A stretch of DNA of 44,603 nucleotides from positions 1-44,603 of the forward strand of contig CALCCD010000111.1 of NCBI GenBank assembly GCA_937899645.1. The letters are read 5' to 3'. Shown here one piece after another: positions 8,631 to 17,252 of this stretch. Position 1 is the first letter of the stretch; each line of letters opens with the position of its first letter. Both the position numbers and the translations under genes were made by a program. The stretch comes from an uncultured cyanobacterium (GTDB taxonomy: Bacteria > Cyanobacteriota > Cyanobacteriia > Cyanobacteriales > Geitlerinemataceae). The notes beneath the pieces are model-generated. The model was not told the DNA's origin. It did no database searches and was given only the letters and a program-made list of their open reading frames with translations.

Positions 8631-9518
8631 CTAGATCTCGGCGTAGGCGCGATCGATCAGCCGCTTTGCCAGGGTCTGCACGCCGGTGTGGGCGTAATAG
8701 TTCGTGCTCATATCCAGCAGCGCCGCCAGGTAGTCGAGCTTGTCGTCGGTCACTTCGATAAACGACTGGAGGTTCGTCACCACCTTTTGCGGCGTTAGGT
8801 CGCGATCGGCGACAAAGCCGCCCATCCAGTCGCTAACGGTTGCAAAGCTGTGGCGAATAAAGCCCAGCTTGCCGCCCGACTCGTACTCGGGAACGAAGCG
8901 CTGGATCTTTTGGAAGGCGGAATTATCGAGCAAATCGCCGCCGCTCAGGCTGGTCAGCTTGTCGGTCGCGAGGCCGATAAAGTCCGGGCCGAGGGGAATC
9001 AGGCCGTCGAAGCAGACTAGCGCCGCCATGCGCGTTAGCGACTCGCCGCCGTAGTCGCCGAGGGAGGCCATAAAGTCGCCGATGCTGTCGCCGGGGATGC
9101 CGTTGATTTGGCAGAAGGCGACGATCTCGACGACCAGCTTGAGGCTGAGGTCGATCGCCTGGGCTTTGTCGGCGCGGGGCGTCAGTTTGTTGAGCATCCC
9201 GAGCAGCGGTACTTTTTCGCCAACCTTGTTCGCCAGCGCAGCAGTGCCGAGGGCGCGACCGGCGGCGTCGATCGTGTCGTAGAGAAAGAGGGCGTTTTGG
9301 TAGCCTTGGGATTTATCGTTGTAGAGCTCGATCGCGCGATCGCTCACGGTCTGGAGCAGGTCGGCGTCGTCTTCGCCGGTGACGGCGCGCAGCGTATTTT
9401 CCCAGCCGACGAGGTTTTCCCACGCGCCGGGAACCGCAAAGTCGAGGGCGTTGAGCGAAAAGACCGTCATGCCTTTTGTCGGCAGCGCGTCTACACGTTC
9501 GTTAATGGGTTGAGCCAT
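8631..9518 (-). CDS. conserved hypothetical protein, mostly helical
   Basis: I do not recognise the family. The 295-residue protein has no signal peptide or clear TM segment. Its composition is that of a real soluble protein: many helical segments (LLQTVSDRAIELYNDKSQG, TDDKLDYLAALLDMST) and a moderately hydrophobic central part (LSLKLVVEIVAFCQINGI; MAALVCFDGLIPLGPDFIGL). The middle Gly/Leu-rich section could touch membranes. Codon use agrees with its neighbours, and the reading frame is open only in this frame over its full length. The upstream region (9519-9761) carries two sets of short tandem repeats. Confidence 0.75.
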   Translation of the reverse strand: MAQPINERVDALPTKGMTVFSLNALDFAVPGAWENLVGWENTLRAVTGEDDADLLQTVSDRAIELYNDKSQGYQNALFLYDTIDAAGRALGTAALANKVGEKVPLLGMLNKLTPRADKAQAIDLSLKLVVEIVAFCQINGIPGDSIGDFMASLGDYGGESLTRMAALVCFDGLIPLGPDFIGLATDKLTSLSGGDLLDNSAFQKIQRFVPEYESGGKLGFIRHSFATVSDWMGGFVADRDLTPQKVVTNLQSFIEVTDDKLDYLAALLDMSTNYYAHTGVQTLAKRLIDRAYAEI

Positions 9519-9565
9519 AGTAGAAAGCCCCCGAACCTGACGGGGACGAAAGGGGACATCGGACT

Positions 9566-9640
9566 AAGATCGGGTTGGCCAAGATCGGGTTGGCCAGAAC
9601 CAGGCTGGCCAAAACCAGGCTGGCCAGAACCAGGCTGGCC
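9566..9640. repeat. five tandem 15-bp units
   Basis: Five adjacent 15-bp copies: two of AAGATCGGGTTGGCC, then three of (A)RAACCAGGCTGGCC in alternating AG/AA versions, trailing off in a sixth diverged unit. Each copy ends in TTGGCC or CTGGCC. It lies about 50 bp upstream of the start of the gene at 8631-9518 (minus strand), so it sits in that gene's promoter or 5' region. Confidence 0.8.
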
Positions 9641-9654
9641 AAAACTAAATCGGC

Positions 9655-9677
9655 AGGGGCGTACCGCTGTGCGCCCC
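9655..9677. repeat. palindromic dispersed repeat, second copy
   Basis: GGGGCG-TACCGCTGTG-CGCCCC: a GC-rich palindrome of the same type as 5299-5322. It could form a hairpin on either strand but has no T-tract. Confidence 0.4.
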
Positions 9678-9680
9678 GTA

Positions 9681-9713
9681 GAATTTCGCAGGAATTTCGC
9701 AGGAATTTCGCAA
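9681..9713. repeat. three tandem 11-bp units
   Basis: GAATTTCGCAG is present twice and GAATTTCGCAA once, end to end. This follows the palindrome at 9655-9677 and lies 50 bp past the stop of the lipoprotein gene. Confidence 0.75.
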
Positions 9714-9761
9714 CCGCCGCCGATCGCGCTCGGTGCAGAAACGTCCGGGAAGCGACAGGAT

Positions 9762-10310
9762 CTACGGAAGCTGGGACAAACCATTGAGATCGAACTTCTC
9801 GAGCCAGGTGCTGCGGTTCTCTGGCGTGAAGTCTTCCGCAACGGAAATCGCCTTCACCTGGAAGCGTCCGCCGACTAGAATCGCCGTCTGCTTTTTGCCG
9901 ACCGTGACCGCCGGGTAGCCCGCGATCGTCTCGGTGGCGTCGGCGAACTTCTGGGCCGCAGCGGGTGTGGAGACGGTGTCTGAAATTGCCAGCTTGGCGA
10001 CTTCCTGGCCGTCGCGCTTCAGCTTGACTTCGGCGAATCCGGCTTTTTCTTGGGTGTAGACGCGATCGAGCCCGTCCTGGGCTTCCGGGAAGAAGGCGTT
10101 AAACGTCGCGCCGGGGAGCGCTTCGTCCGCGACGGCGTCGGTGGGCTGCACCTCGCTCGGGGTCGAAATCGTCGGGCTCGTTTCAGTTGGGGCGGGCGGT
10201 GCGGCGGTGGGGGCGGGGGCTTGGGCGCAGCTCGTCAGCGTCAGGGTGACGCTGAGACAACAGGCCACGATCGCGGCGCGCAAGGCAGAGGGTCGCAACA
10301 TGAAACGCAT
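9762..10310 (-). CDS. putative lipoprotein of unknown function
   Basis: A secreted lipoprotein by sequence: a basic N-terminus (MRFMLRPSALR), a hydrophobic core, and the lipobox LTSC, so the mature protein starts at the cysteine in CAQAPAP. A Pro/Thr/Ala/Ser-rich linker follows, then a compact domain of about 115 residues (from about LPGATFNAFFPE to the end) with alternating strands (FAEVKLKRDGQEVAKLAISD; AGYPAVTVGKKQTAILV). I do not recognise this domain; the pattern (small amphipathic protein binding ions or lipids on the outside) is open. The frame extends to 10388, but the start at 10310 or 10301 puts the signal peptide at the N-terminus as expected. Confidence 0.75.
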   Translation of the reverse strand: MRFMLRPSALRAAIVACCLSVTLTLTSCAQAPAPTAAPPAPTETSPTISTPSEVQPTDAVADEALPGATFNAFFPEAQDGLDRVYTQEKAGFAEVKLKRDGQEVAKLAISDTVSTPAAAQKFADATETIAGYPAVTVGKKQTAILVGGRFQVKAISVAEDFTPENRSTWLEKFDLNGLSQLP

Positions 10311-10506
10311 AAATCGACTAAATCTCGGCTGGGTCGGCGAACGGACAGCGAACAGGCCGCGAACAAACAAACAGACGCCTGCGTGCACCTACGATCGTAG
10401 CACTGTCGCCGCGCGCCTCAGCGAGTCCAAAACCACTTGGCTGACGCTGGTAGTATGAGATTCGCACCCTTTTCCGCTGGTGAGCTTTTAGGAGTACCTT
10501 TCGACA

Positions 10507-10857
10507 ATGACCGCAACGATTCGTCCCCGCACATCGACGACGGAAATGGAAGTGACCAGCATCCGCCTAGAGCGGGAGCTGAAAGATCGCCTCAAAGAAC
10601 TGGCCGGGAGCCAAAGCTATCAGGCTCTCGTGCGCGACATCCTTTGGAACTACGTTCAGTACGAGACTGGGAAATACAAGCCCCAGTTCAGTCAGGCCGA
10701 TATCCGCGCGACGATCCGCGCCCAGGCCGATCGCGAGGAGCGTTGCGCGCTGACGGGCGTGCCGATCTCGCCGAACGCACCGATGTTGCTGGGCTGGACG
10801 CGCCAGGGCAATCTCGTGCCGCTCTCGCCCGACTGCCTGGACTGCGTGACGGCCTAG
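10507..10857 (+). CDS. ribbon-helix-helix-like protein with C-terminal cysteines
   Basis: The 116-residue protein has an N-terminal segment (about 14-50) of RHH/CopG type: a strand EVTSIRLERE, then helices KDRLKELAG and QALVRDILWNYV. Such proteins bind DNA as dimers. The C-terminal part carries C80 in RCALTG and C110/C113 in PDCLDC, which might bind a metal. It looks like a conserved cyanobacterial small regulator, but I cannot name its target. The ATG at 10507 is preceded by AGGAG about 12 nt upstream. A strong terminator (10917-10970) follows, so it is probably a single-gene unit. Confidence 0.78.
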   Translation: MTATIRPRTSTTEMEVTSIRLERELKDRLKELAGSQSYQALVRDILWNYVQYETGKYKPQFSQADIRATIRAQADREERCALTGVPISPNAPMLLGWTRQGNLVPLSPDCLDCVTA

Positions 10858-10916
10858 GCGGGCGGTGACGCTGCGTCCGCCGCACAAAACCCACAGCCTC
10901 CCAGCGTTAGGTCTGC

Positions 10917-10970
10917 CGCGACGGGCGATCTTGCCGGACTTGCCGGACTCGATCGCCTGTCGCGCTTTTT
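10917..10970 (+). terminator. intrinsic terminator after the RHH-like gene
   Basis: A 14-bp inverted repeat, CGCGACGGGCGATC and GATCGCCTGTCGCG with one mismatch, encloses a 20-nt loop holding two copies of TTGCCGGAC. CTTTTT follows directly. It points along the plus strand. Confidence 0.75.
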
Positions 10971-11006
10971 GCGTTCTTTAGTTTGACGGCTGGGGCAGTT
11001 TGACAA

Positions 11007-13088
11007 CTAGGACGCGCGATCGTTGGCCTTCAGCGCTCGCGTCACCATCGCCGCGATCTCGGCGCGCGAGGCATCGCGGTTGGGCTCGAAGTGGGTTCCC
11101 GGTGGCGGTGTGGCGACGATGTTGAGCGTGGCCGCCGTGGCGACTGCCGACTGCGCCCAGTTGGGGATTTCGTCGCGATCGGCGAACTGTCCTAGCGCGT
11201 TCGCGTCGCCGCCTTCGAGACCGAGGCCGTTGACCAGCGCCAGGATCGCCTGCAAGCGCTGGACGTTTTGGCCGGGGCCGAAGGAGTTCTCTGAGAAGCC
11301 GGACAGGAAGCCGCCTTGGTAGGCTTTCTGGATCGAGTCGTAGGCCCAGAACGAGGCGGGCACATCGGCGAACGTCGTCGCGGCACGGCGGGCGCGCGGC
11401 CGGAACACCTGGGCGATCAGCGACGCAAACTGGGCGCGGTTCATTTTCTCTTCCGGGCGGAACGTGCCGTCGGGGTAGCCGCCGATCAGGTTTTGTTCGG
11501 CCAGGTAGAGTACATCGTCTTTGGCCCAGTGGTTGCTGAGGTCGGCGAAGCGCGATCGCTCTACAGCATCCGTATTAACGATGTAGCTCGAGGCGGCTTC
11601 CGGCAGCTTGCCGTCGATGACCAGCGCCTGATAGATCGTTGCGGCCACGTCGGCGCGGGTGGCGCTGTAGCTCGGGCGCAGCATCCGGGGATTGGGGTAG
11701 TTGACCACCAGGCCTTTTTCGGTGGCGGTGACGATCGCCTGGCTCGCCCAGCTCGGAATTTGGGCGCGATCGTCAAATACGGCCAGCGTGCCGGTGTTGC
11801 CGCTGCCCGCCAGCCCTAGGCCGCTGACCAGCGCTAACAGCGTCTGCAAGCGCGTCAGGTTTTGACGCGGGCGAAACGACCCGTCGGGAAAGCCGGTCAG
11901 GAAGCCGAGGCGCGTCGCTTCGGTAATTGCGGTGTAGCCCCAGAAGTTCCCCGGCACGTCCGAGAAGCTCTTGGCCGATCGGGTGAGTGCGCCGTCGAAC
12001 GCCTTCGAGAGCAGGGCGGCGTATTCGGCGCGGGTGACCGGGTTGCTGGGGCGGTAGGTTCCGTCGGGGAAGCCGCTGACGTAGCCCTTCTCGAATAAAA
12101 CGGAAATAAACGATTCGGCCCAGTTACCCCGGATATCGGTGAGTTCGGTGGGCGCGGGCGTCGGGGTCGGCGCGGGCGTCGGGGTCGGTGCGGGCGTGGG
12201 TGATGGCGTCGGGGTCGGGACGCGATCGGTGGTAACGAAGTCCACCGAGCCCTGCACCGAAGTCGGGTTGAGCTGGTTGCCCGCCGAGACAAAGGTGAGC
12301 TGGGTGGCGTTGAGTAGGTTTTTGCGCCCGTTACCGACGAAGACGTTGCCGCCGGGGCTTTGAGCCGAACCCAGGTCGGGGTAAGACTTCGAGATGGCCG
12401 AAAGGCCGTAGTCGGTGTTGTTTTTGAGTTCGTTGTTACGCAGCACCGGGCGCGCGTCGTGGGTCAGCAGCAGGCCGACGCGGTTGTTGACGATCGCGTT
12501 GCCGTCGAGCAGTGGCGCGGACGAGTCACCGACGCAGATGCCCGTACCGGTGTTGTCGCAGCGGTTGCTACGCAGGACGCCTTTGGAGGTGTCGAGCATC
12601 CAAATGCCGTAGGAGTCGTTGCGCGAAAAGATGCTGTTCTCGATCGTCGGTTTGGCCGCCCCCGTCGCCCGTATCCCCTCACGCTTACAGCCCGTGAAGG
12701 TACAGCTCGACACCGTCGGGCTCGTGGATTCGATCCAGACGCCCGTGCCGCGCGTGGCGGTGTTGCTGACCGTGACGCCGCGCAGTTCCGCATCATCTTC
12801 GAGCTGGATGGCGATCGGCTGCATACCTCCGCTCGTCGCGATCGTGCGGCTGCCCGAAATCGTGATGCCGCTACCTTTGCTGCTGGCGTTGCCCACCAGC
12901 TTGACGCCAGCGGGGATGACGATCGGAAACTCTTCTCCGCCGCTGGCGGTGTAGCTCCCCGTCGCGAGCTGCACCGTCGTGCCCGAGCTGGCCGCGCTCA
13001 GGGCTTTGCGAATCGTTCCGAACGGTCGCGCGGCACTGCCGTCATTGGCGTCGTTGCCGCTGCTGGGATTGACGAAGAGCGTAGGCAT
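11007..13088 (-). CDS. beta-helix (DUF1565) protein with six SLH domains
   Basis: A 693-residue surface-type protein. Residues 1-about 280 form a DUF1565/parallel beta-helix: a start FVNPSSGNDANDGS typical of DUF1565, then turns such as TVSSCTFTGCKREGIRATG. A proline/threonine linker (about 290-315) follows. Then six SLH-like repeats: about 318-364, 375-424, 437-490, 513-562, 572-622 and 635-687. The first (NWAESFISVLFEKGYVSGF) and fourth (HWAKDDVLYLAEQNLIGGY) keep the canonical core best; the others are diverged. SLH domains usually bind cell-wall polysaccharide. No N-terminal signal peptide is visible: the protein starts directly with the domain, so export is unclear. Monocistronic by position, since both neighbours face it from outside. 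Confidence 0.88.
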   Translation of the reverse strand: MPTLFVNPSSGNDANDGSAARPFGTIRKALSAASSGTTVQLATGSYTASGGEEFPIVIPAGVKLVGNASSKGSGITISGSRTIATSGGMQPIAIQLEDDAELRGVTVSNTATRGTGVWIESTSPTVSSCTFTGCKREGIRATGAAKPTIENSIFSRNDSYGIWMLDTSKGVLRSNRCDNTGTGICVGDSSAPLLDGNAIVNNRVGLLLTHDARPVLRNNELKNNTDYGLSAISKSYPDLGSAQSPGGNVFVGNGRKNLLNATQLTFVSAGNQLNPTSVQGSVDFVTTDRVPTPTPSPTPAPTPTPAPTPTPAPTELTDIRGNWAESFISVLFEKGYVSGFPDGTYRPSNPVTRAEYAALLSKAFDGALTRSAKSFSDVPGNFWGYTAITEATRLGFLTGFPDGSFRPRQNLTRLQTLLALVSGLGLAGSGNTGTLAVFDDRAQIPSWASQAIVTATEKGLVVNYPNPRMLRPSYSATRADVAATIYQALVIDGKLPEAASSYIVNTDAVERSRFADLSNHWAKDDVLYLAEQNLIGGYPDGTFRPEEKMNRAQFASLIAQVFRPRARRAATTFADVPASFWAYDSIQKAYQGGFLSGFSENSFGPGQNVQRLQAILALVNGLGLEGGDANALGQFADRDEIPNWAQSAVATAATLNIVATPPPGTHFEPNRDASRAEIAAMVTRALKANDRAS
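12151..12216. repeat. 18-bp minisatellite coding for the Pro-Thr linker
   Basis: About 3.7 copies of an 18-bp unit (GGCGCGGGCGTCGGGGTC) inside the SLH-protein gene. It encodes the PTPAP-type linker between beta-helix and SLH repeats, and its length may vary between strains. Confidence 0.75.
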
Positions 13089-13388
13089 AGGTGTTTGAGT
13101 GCTGAGCTGCTTGCTGAGTTGTTTAAGGGGCTGTTTTTAAAAGTGAGACGGGGGTTGCGGGGTGGGCTTCCGCCATGCGGAGCGGGCCTCCACACCTCCG
13201 CGATCTCGCCACCTTCTCACTCTAGGCGACGACCCGGAGGATAGGCGGAAAATTTTGCGTTCCTTTATTCCATGCTTTGAATTCGTACTTTGGATCGCTA
13301 GTTCGGTGAAAATCCTGCCAGTCCGAGCTGAATTGTTAGGCGATCGTACGGACACCACCGACCGACCCTCGTAAATCTAAAGAAAGAT

Positions 13389-13402
13389 GTAAGCAGATCT
13401 AC
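13389..13402 (+). promoter_or_regulatory. possible NtcA site upstream of the Amt-kinase gene
   Basis: GTA-AGCAGATC-TAC fits the NtcA core GTA-N8-TAC and lies about 150 nt before the chosen start. Unlike the nirA and nrtB sites it has no good TAN3T box 20-24 nt downstream, and the bare core is expected about once per 4 kb by chance. The rest of the gap 13089-13553 holds no gene that I can see. Confidence 0.35.
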
Positions 13403-13553
13403 TGAAAATTGACTGAAATGCGCGGTGTCGAGTGAAATTTACAGCGAAAAAGCGTTCTCCGTGTATTTCTCCAGGTGGCGGGAAGATTCGCTATCGTTAG
13501 AGCCTGCCGTCCTACTCGATTGCCACCCAGTCCCGACACCCGCTCGCGGAACT

Positions 13554-16208
13554 ATGGAACAACTTCTCTTCGATCGCCTTTGGATGACGATCTGCGCCAT
13601 TCTCGTCCTGTTGATGCAGGCCGGTTTCCTCTGTCTGGAGGCGGGCTCGACGCGCCGCAAAAACAGCATCAACGCGGCGATGAAGAACATCACGGACTTT
13701 GCGGTGGCCGTGCTGATTTTTTGGCTCGTTGGCTTCGGCGTCGGGTTCGGCGGCAGCGGCAACGGCTGGTGGACGGGCTGGGGGCAGTGGCCGGACGCCA
13801 GCGGAACCGACGCGATCGTCTTCTTTTTATTTCAGGCAATGTTTTGCGGCACGGCGGTGACGATCGTCTCTGGGGCCGTCGCCGAGCGGATGCGCTTTCG
13901 CAGCTACGTCGTGCTGTCGGCGATCGTCTCCGGCGCGATTTATCCCGTCTTCGTGCACTGGAGCTGGAACTCGATCGGCGGCAGCGAGACCCTGGGCTGG
14001 TTGCAGCACCTCGGCTTTCTCGACTTTGCCGGATCGACGGTCGTCCACAGCCTGGGGGGCTGGGTATCGCTGGCGGCGGTGCTATTTATCGGCCCGCGCG
14101 ACGGACGCTTCTCCCAAGACGGCAGAACCCACGATTTCTACGAAAGCGACACGACGCGCAGCATCCTCGGCTGCTTGATCCTGTGGTTCGGCTGGCTGGG
14201 CTTTAACGGCGGTAGCACCCTGACCTTTAACGACAGCGTGCCGCTGATTTTGCTCAATACGATCCTCGGCGGTGCGGGCGGGCTGCTGGTGCCGCTGACG
14301 CTGGGCTGGCTGCGCGGCGGCGCGGTGCGGGCAGCCTGGATGGTCAACGGCTGCTTGGCCGGTCTAGTGTCGGTGACGGCGGCCTGCAATATTTTGACGC
14401 CTAGCGCCTCGATTCTGGTCGGGGCGTTGGGCGGCGTCGTGATGCTGTCGATCGACCGCCTGCTACGCCAGTGGAAAATTGACGATGCGGTCGGCGCAAT
14501 TCCCGTGCACCTGGGCGGCGGCATCTGGGGGACGCTGTGCGTGGCGCTGTTCGCCCGAACCGATGCGGCCTCGCCGATCGTCCAGCTCGGCGTGCAGAGT
14601 TTGGGCATCGCAGCCTGCGGCATCTGGTCGATGGCGATGACGTTTGCGACGCTGGCGCTGTTGCGGCGCTTTGGAACCCTGCGCGTGTCGCGCCAGGACG
14701 AGCGCGTCGGGCTCAACGTCGCCGAACACGGGGCGCGATCGGATCTCAACGAGCTGCTTGCGGTAATGGCCGACCACCGGCAGGCGAAGAACCTCGATCG
14801 TCGCGCCCCCGCCGAGCCATTTTCCGAGTTCGGACAGATCGCCGAGTGTTACAACCAAACGATCTCCGCCCTACAGGACGCCACCTCGCGCACCCAGGCG
14901 ATCGTCGATACCGCCCTCGAAGCCATCTTCACCGCAGACTTCCGCACCCTGACGATCGCCTCGGCCAATCCCGCCGCCGCCCAGATGTTCGGCTGGCAGG
15001 ACGATCGTCCGGATGCTGTCGTCGAGCTATTTTCCGCCAGCGTCTTCGAGAGCGTGCGCAGTCGCCTGCCAGATGGACCGGAGGCCGAGCTAACCCGCGC
15101 GAAACGCGAAGAATTCCTGCGCGAATCTTTTGAGATCTTGAGCGCCAACCGCAGGGCGATCGAAATCGGCGGCCAGCGCGTCAACGGCGAAACCTTTCCG
15201 ATGGAAATCTGCGCGAGTGTGGTGCCCTCTTCCTCCGGCCCGCTGCTAATCGTCAGCGCCAACGATATCAGCCGTCGCAAACAGGACGAAACGCGGCTCC
15301 GCCGCGCCGCTGCCGAAACGAGCAAAAAAAACGTCCAGCTCCAGGAAGCGCTGACCGCGCTTTACAACACCCAGACACGCCTGATCAACAGCGAAAAAAT
15401 CGCGGCCCTCGGTCGTATGGTCGGCGGCGTCGCTCACGAAATCAACAACCCGATCGGTTTTATCTACGGCAACTTGCACCATATCCAGGAGTACGTCGGC
15501 GACCTGTGGTCGGCGATAGACCTCTACAACTCGCGCCTTCCGGAGCCCGACGACGACTTGGCAGAGAATCTCGAAGACCTCGAACTCGATTTTATCCGCC
15601 AGGATTTGCCCGAGCTGCTGCTGTCGATGCGTACCGGGGCCGAGCGCATCCGCCTGATCGTCGAGAGCCTGCGCGTGTTCGCCCGCCTCGACGAAGCCGA
15701 ACTCAAGCGCATCGATATCAACGACTCGATCGACAGCGCCCTGCTGCTGCTCGACCACTCTTGTTCGGGCCAGGGCATCGAAGTCGTGCGCCGCTACGGC
15801 GACTTACCGCCCGTCGAATGTTTCAGCGCCCACCTCAACCAGGTGTTCTTTAATATCCTCGTCAACGCGATCGATGCTCTGGAGTCCGCGCGCGACACGC
15901 AGCCGCAGCCCCGGATCGAGATCGTTAGCGAACACGCTGACGACGAAGTATCTATCTCGATCGTCGATAACGGACCGGGTATGAGCAGCACCGAACTCGA
16001 GCGCGCCTGCGAGCCGTTTTACACCACCAAGCCGATCGGCAAAGGTACGGGGCTCGGGCTGGCGATCGGCTATCAAATCGTCGTAGACGAACACAAAGGC
16101 CGCTTCGAGCTCGAGTCGGAGCCGGGCGAGCGCACCGCAGTCACGATCGCCATTCCCACACGCCGCCCGAATGTCGCCTCGTTCGACCTCAACACTAGCG
16201 CCAGCTAG
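13554..16208 (+). CDS. ammonium transporter-like sensor: Amt-PAS-histidine kinase fusion
   Basis: An 884-residue protein. Residues about 1-380 are an Amt/MEP/Rh channel with motifs FQAMFCGTAV, GAVAERMRF, LDFAGSTVVH and GWLGFNGGST. Both pore histidines are present (H165 in STVVH, H319 in IPVHLGGG), as is the AmtB D160 equivalent. The cytoplasmic tail GLNVAEHG then leads to a HAMP-like linker (about 395-440), a PAS domain (about 445-575), a coiled coil, a HisKA with GGVAHEINNPIG (H628 the likely phosphosite) and a HATPase_c with NAIDAL, DNGPGM and GKGTGLGLAIGYQIV. Such fusions are known elsewhere as ammonium-sensing kinases (Amt5 of Kuenenia). The frame is open from a GTG at 13425, but the family N-terminus matches the ATG at 13554. 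No response regulator gene is adjacent. Confidence 0.9.
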   Translation: MEQLLFDRLWMTICAILVLLMQAGFLCLEAGSTRRKNSINAAMKNITDFAVAVLIFWLVGFGVGFGGSGNGWWTGWGQWPDASGTDAIVFFLFQAMFCGTAVTIVSGAVAERMRFRSYVVLSAIVSGAIYPVFVHWSWNSIGGSETLGWLQHLGFLDFAGSTVVHSLGGWVSLAAVLFIGPRDGRFSQDGRTHDFYESDTTRSILGCLILWFGWLGFNGGSTLTFNDSVPLILLNTILGGAGGLLVPLTLGWLRGGAVRAAWMVNGCLAGLVSVTAACNILTPSASILVGALGGVVMLSIDRLLRQWKIDDAVGAIPVHLGGGIWGTLCVALFARTDAASPIVQLGVQSLGIAACGIWSMAMTFATLALLRRFGTLRVSRQDERVGLNVAEHGARSDLNELLAVMADHRQAKNLDRRAPAEPFSEFGQIAECYNQTISALQDATSRTQAIVDTALEAIFTADFRTLTIASANPAAAQMFGWQDDRPDAVVELFSASVFESVRSRLPDGPEAELTRAKREEFLRESFEILSANRRAIEIGGQRVNGETFPMEICASVVPSSSGPLLIVSANDISRRKQDETRLRRAAAETSKKNVQLQEALTALYNTQTRLINSEKIAALGRMVGGVAHEINNPIGFIYGNLHHIQEYVGDLWSAIDLYNSRLPEPDDDLAENLEDLELDFIRQDLPELLLSMRTGAERIRLIVESLRVFARLDEAELKRIDINDSIDSALLLLDHSCSGQGIEVVRRYGDLPPVECFSAHLNQVFFNILVNAIDALESARDTQPQPRIEIVSEHADDEVSISIVDNGPGMSSTELERACEPFYTTKPIGKGTGLGLAIGYQIVVDEHKGRFELESEPGERTAVTIAIPTRRPNVASFDLNTSAS

Positions 16209-16250
16209 ATCGCCGCTCCGACGCTCCGAAGCCCGAACCAGGGCTCAGCC

Positions 16251-17252
16251 CTAGGCCCCCGCTTTCGTGGTCGCCTGTGTGGCCGCCTTCACCGCTGCGA
16301 TCAGGCCGCGCACTTCCGCCGAACCCTCCGAAGGATCGAACCGCACCGGGAATTTGCCGTTTGCCAGCATACGCAGGCCCAGCGGCGCGATATCGAGCAG
16401 CCCCTGCAAATCTTTGAAGTAGTTGCCGATGACCTGGAGGCTGAACTTGCGCTCGTCGATCCAGCCGCCCTCTTCGACCAGCTCGAGCAGGACTTTGCGG
16501 TGACGGATCGGGCGGCTGTCGTCTTTGGTTGAGCGATCGAGGATTTCGCCTTTGATCTCGCTGATGCGATCGAGCGGTGAAACCTCCATCGGGCAGACCG
16601 AGTTGCAGTAGTAGCAGCGCGTGCAGCCCCAGACGCCGGAGTCCGGGTTGTCGAAGCTCTCGAGTCGCGCCTCGCGACGATCGTCGCGATCGTCCGCCAG
16701 CAGCCGCTGGGCCTTTGCTAGGGCGTGGGGGCCGACGAAGTTCGGGTTGACCTCCTTGGCGTTGCACTCGGAGTAGCACGCGCCGCAGAGGATGCAATTG
16801 CCGGTGGCGTTAAACTCGGCGCGCTCGTCCGGCGATTGCAAAAACTCGCGTTCGGGAAGCTGGCGCGACGATGTGCTGACATAGGGCTCGACCTTTTCCA
16901 AGTCGTCCCAAAACGGCTTCATATCGACAATGAGATCCTTGACGACCGGCAGGTTGCCCAGCGGCGCGATCGTCATCGTCGGCGTTTCCCCACTGGCCGT
17001 ACCCAGGCGCGCCATCTCGCCCGCGATATTTTCCTTACAGGCCAGCGTCGATCGCCCGTTGATACGCATCGAGCAGCTCCCACAAATTGTGTTGCGACAG
17101 TTCTTGCGAAACGCCAGCGAGCCATCCTGTTCCCACTTAATGCGGTTCAGGCAGCTAAGGATCGTTTCGCTCGAATCGGCCTCGACGGTGAAGCGATCGA
17201 GTTTGGGGGCGGTGTCGGGGGTCTGTCGGAGAATCTGGAATTCGATCTGCAT
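16251..17252 (-). CDS. sdhB: succinate dehydrogenase/fumarate reductase iron-sulfur subunit
   Basis: A 333-residue SdhB/FrdB. The N-terminal ferredoxin domain has the [2Fe-2S] ligands C52, C57, C60 and C72 (CRNTICGSC...C). The helical domain carries CILCGACYSEC (C153, C156, C159, C163) for a [4Fe-4S] cluster, and CTRCYYCNSVCP (C210, C213, C216, C220) where classical enzymes have the three ligands of a [3Fe-4S] cluster. The extra cysteine C213 makes a full 4Fe motif, as in the non-classical (SdhE/archaeal-like) enzymes. The protein is longer than E. coli SdhB by about 95 residues, mostly in the middle insertion and the C-terminal extension. It passes electrons from SdhA to quinone. Convergent with the Amt-kinase gene; no sdhA is present. 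Confidence 0.88.
   Translation of the reverse strand: MQIEFQILRQTPDTAPKLDRFTVEADSSETILSCLNRIKWEQDGSLAFRKNCRNTICGSCSMRINGRSTLACKENIAGEMARLGTASGETPTMTIAPLGNLPVVKDLIVDMKPFWDDLEKVEPYVSTSSRQLPEREFLQSPDERAEFNATGNCILCGACYSECNAKEVNPNFVGPHALAKAQRLLADDRDDRREARLESFDNPDSGVWGCTRCYYCNSVCPMEVSPLDRISEIKGEILDRSTKDDSRPIRHRKVLLELVEEGGWIDERKFSLQVIGNYFKDLQGLLDIAPLGLRMLANGKFPVRFDPSEGSAEVRGLIAAVKAATQATTKAGA

Noticed and set aside
9572-9660. A coding role for the 15-bp repeats (SGWPEPGWPK on one strand, SGQPGFGQP on the other)
   Set aside because: Both frames are open only because the unit is a multiple of three; neither has a start signal or continues into a protein-like sequence.
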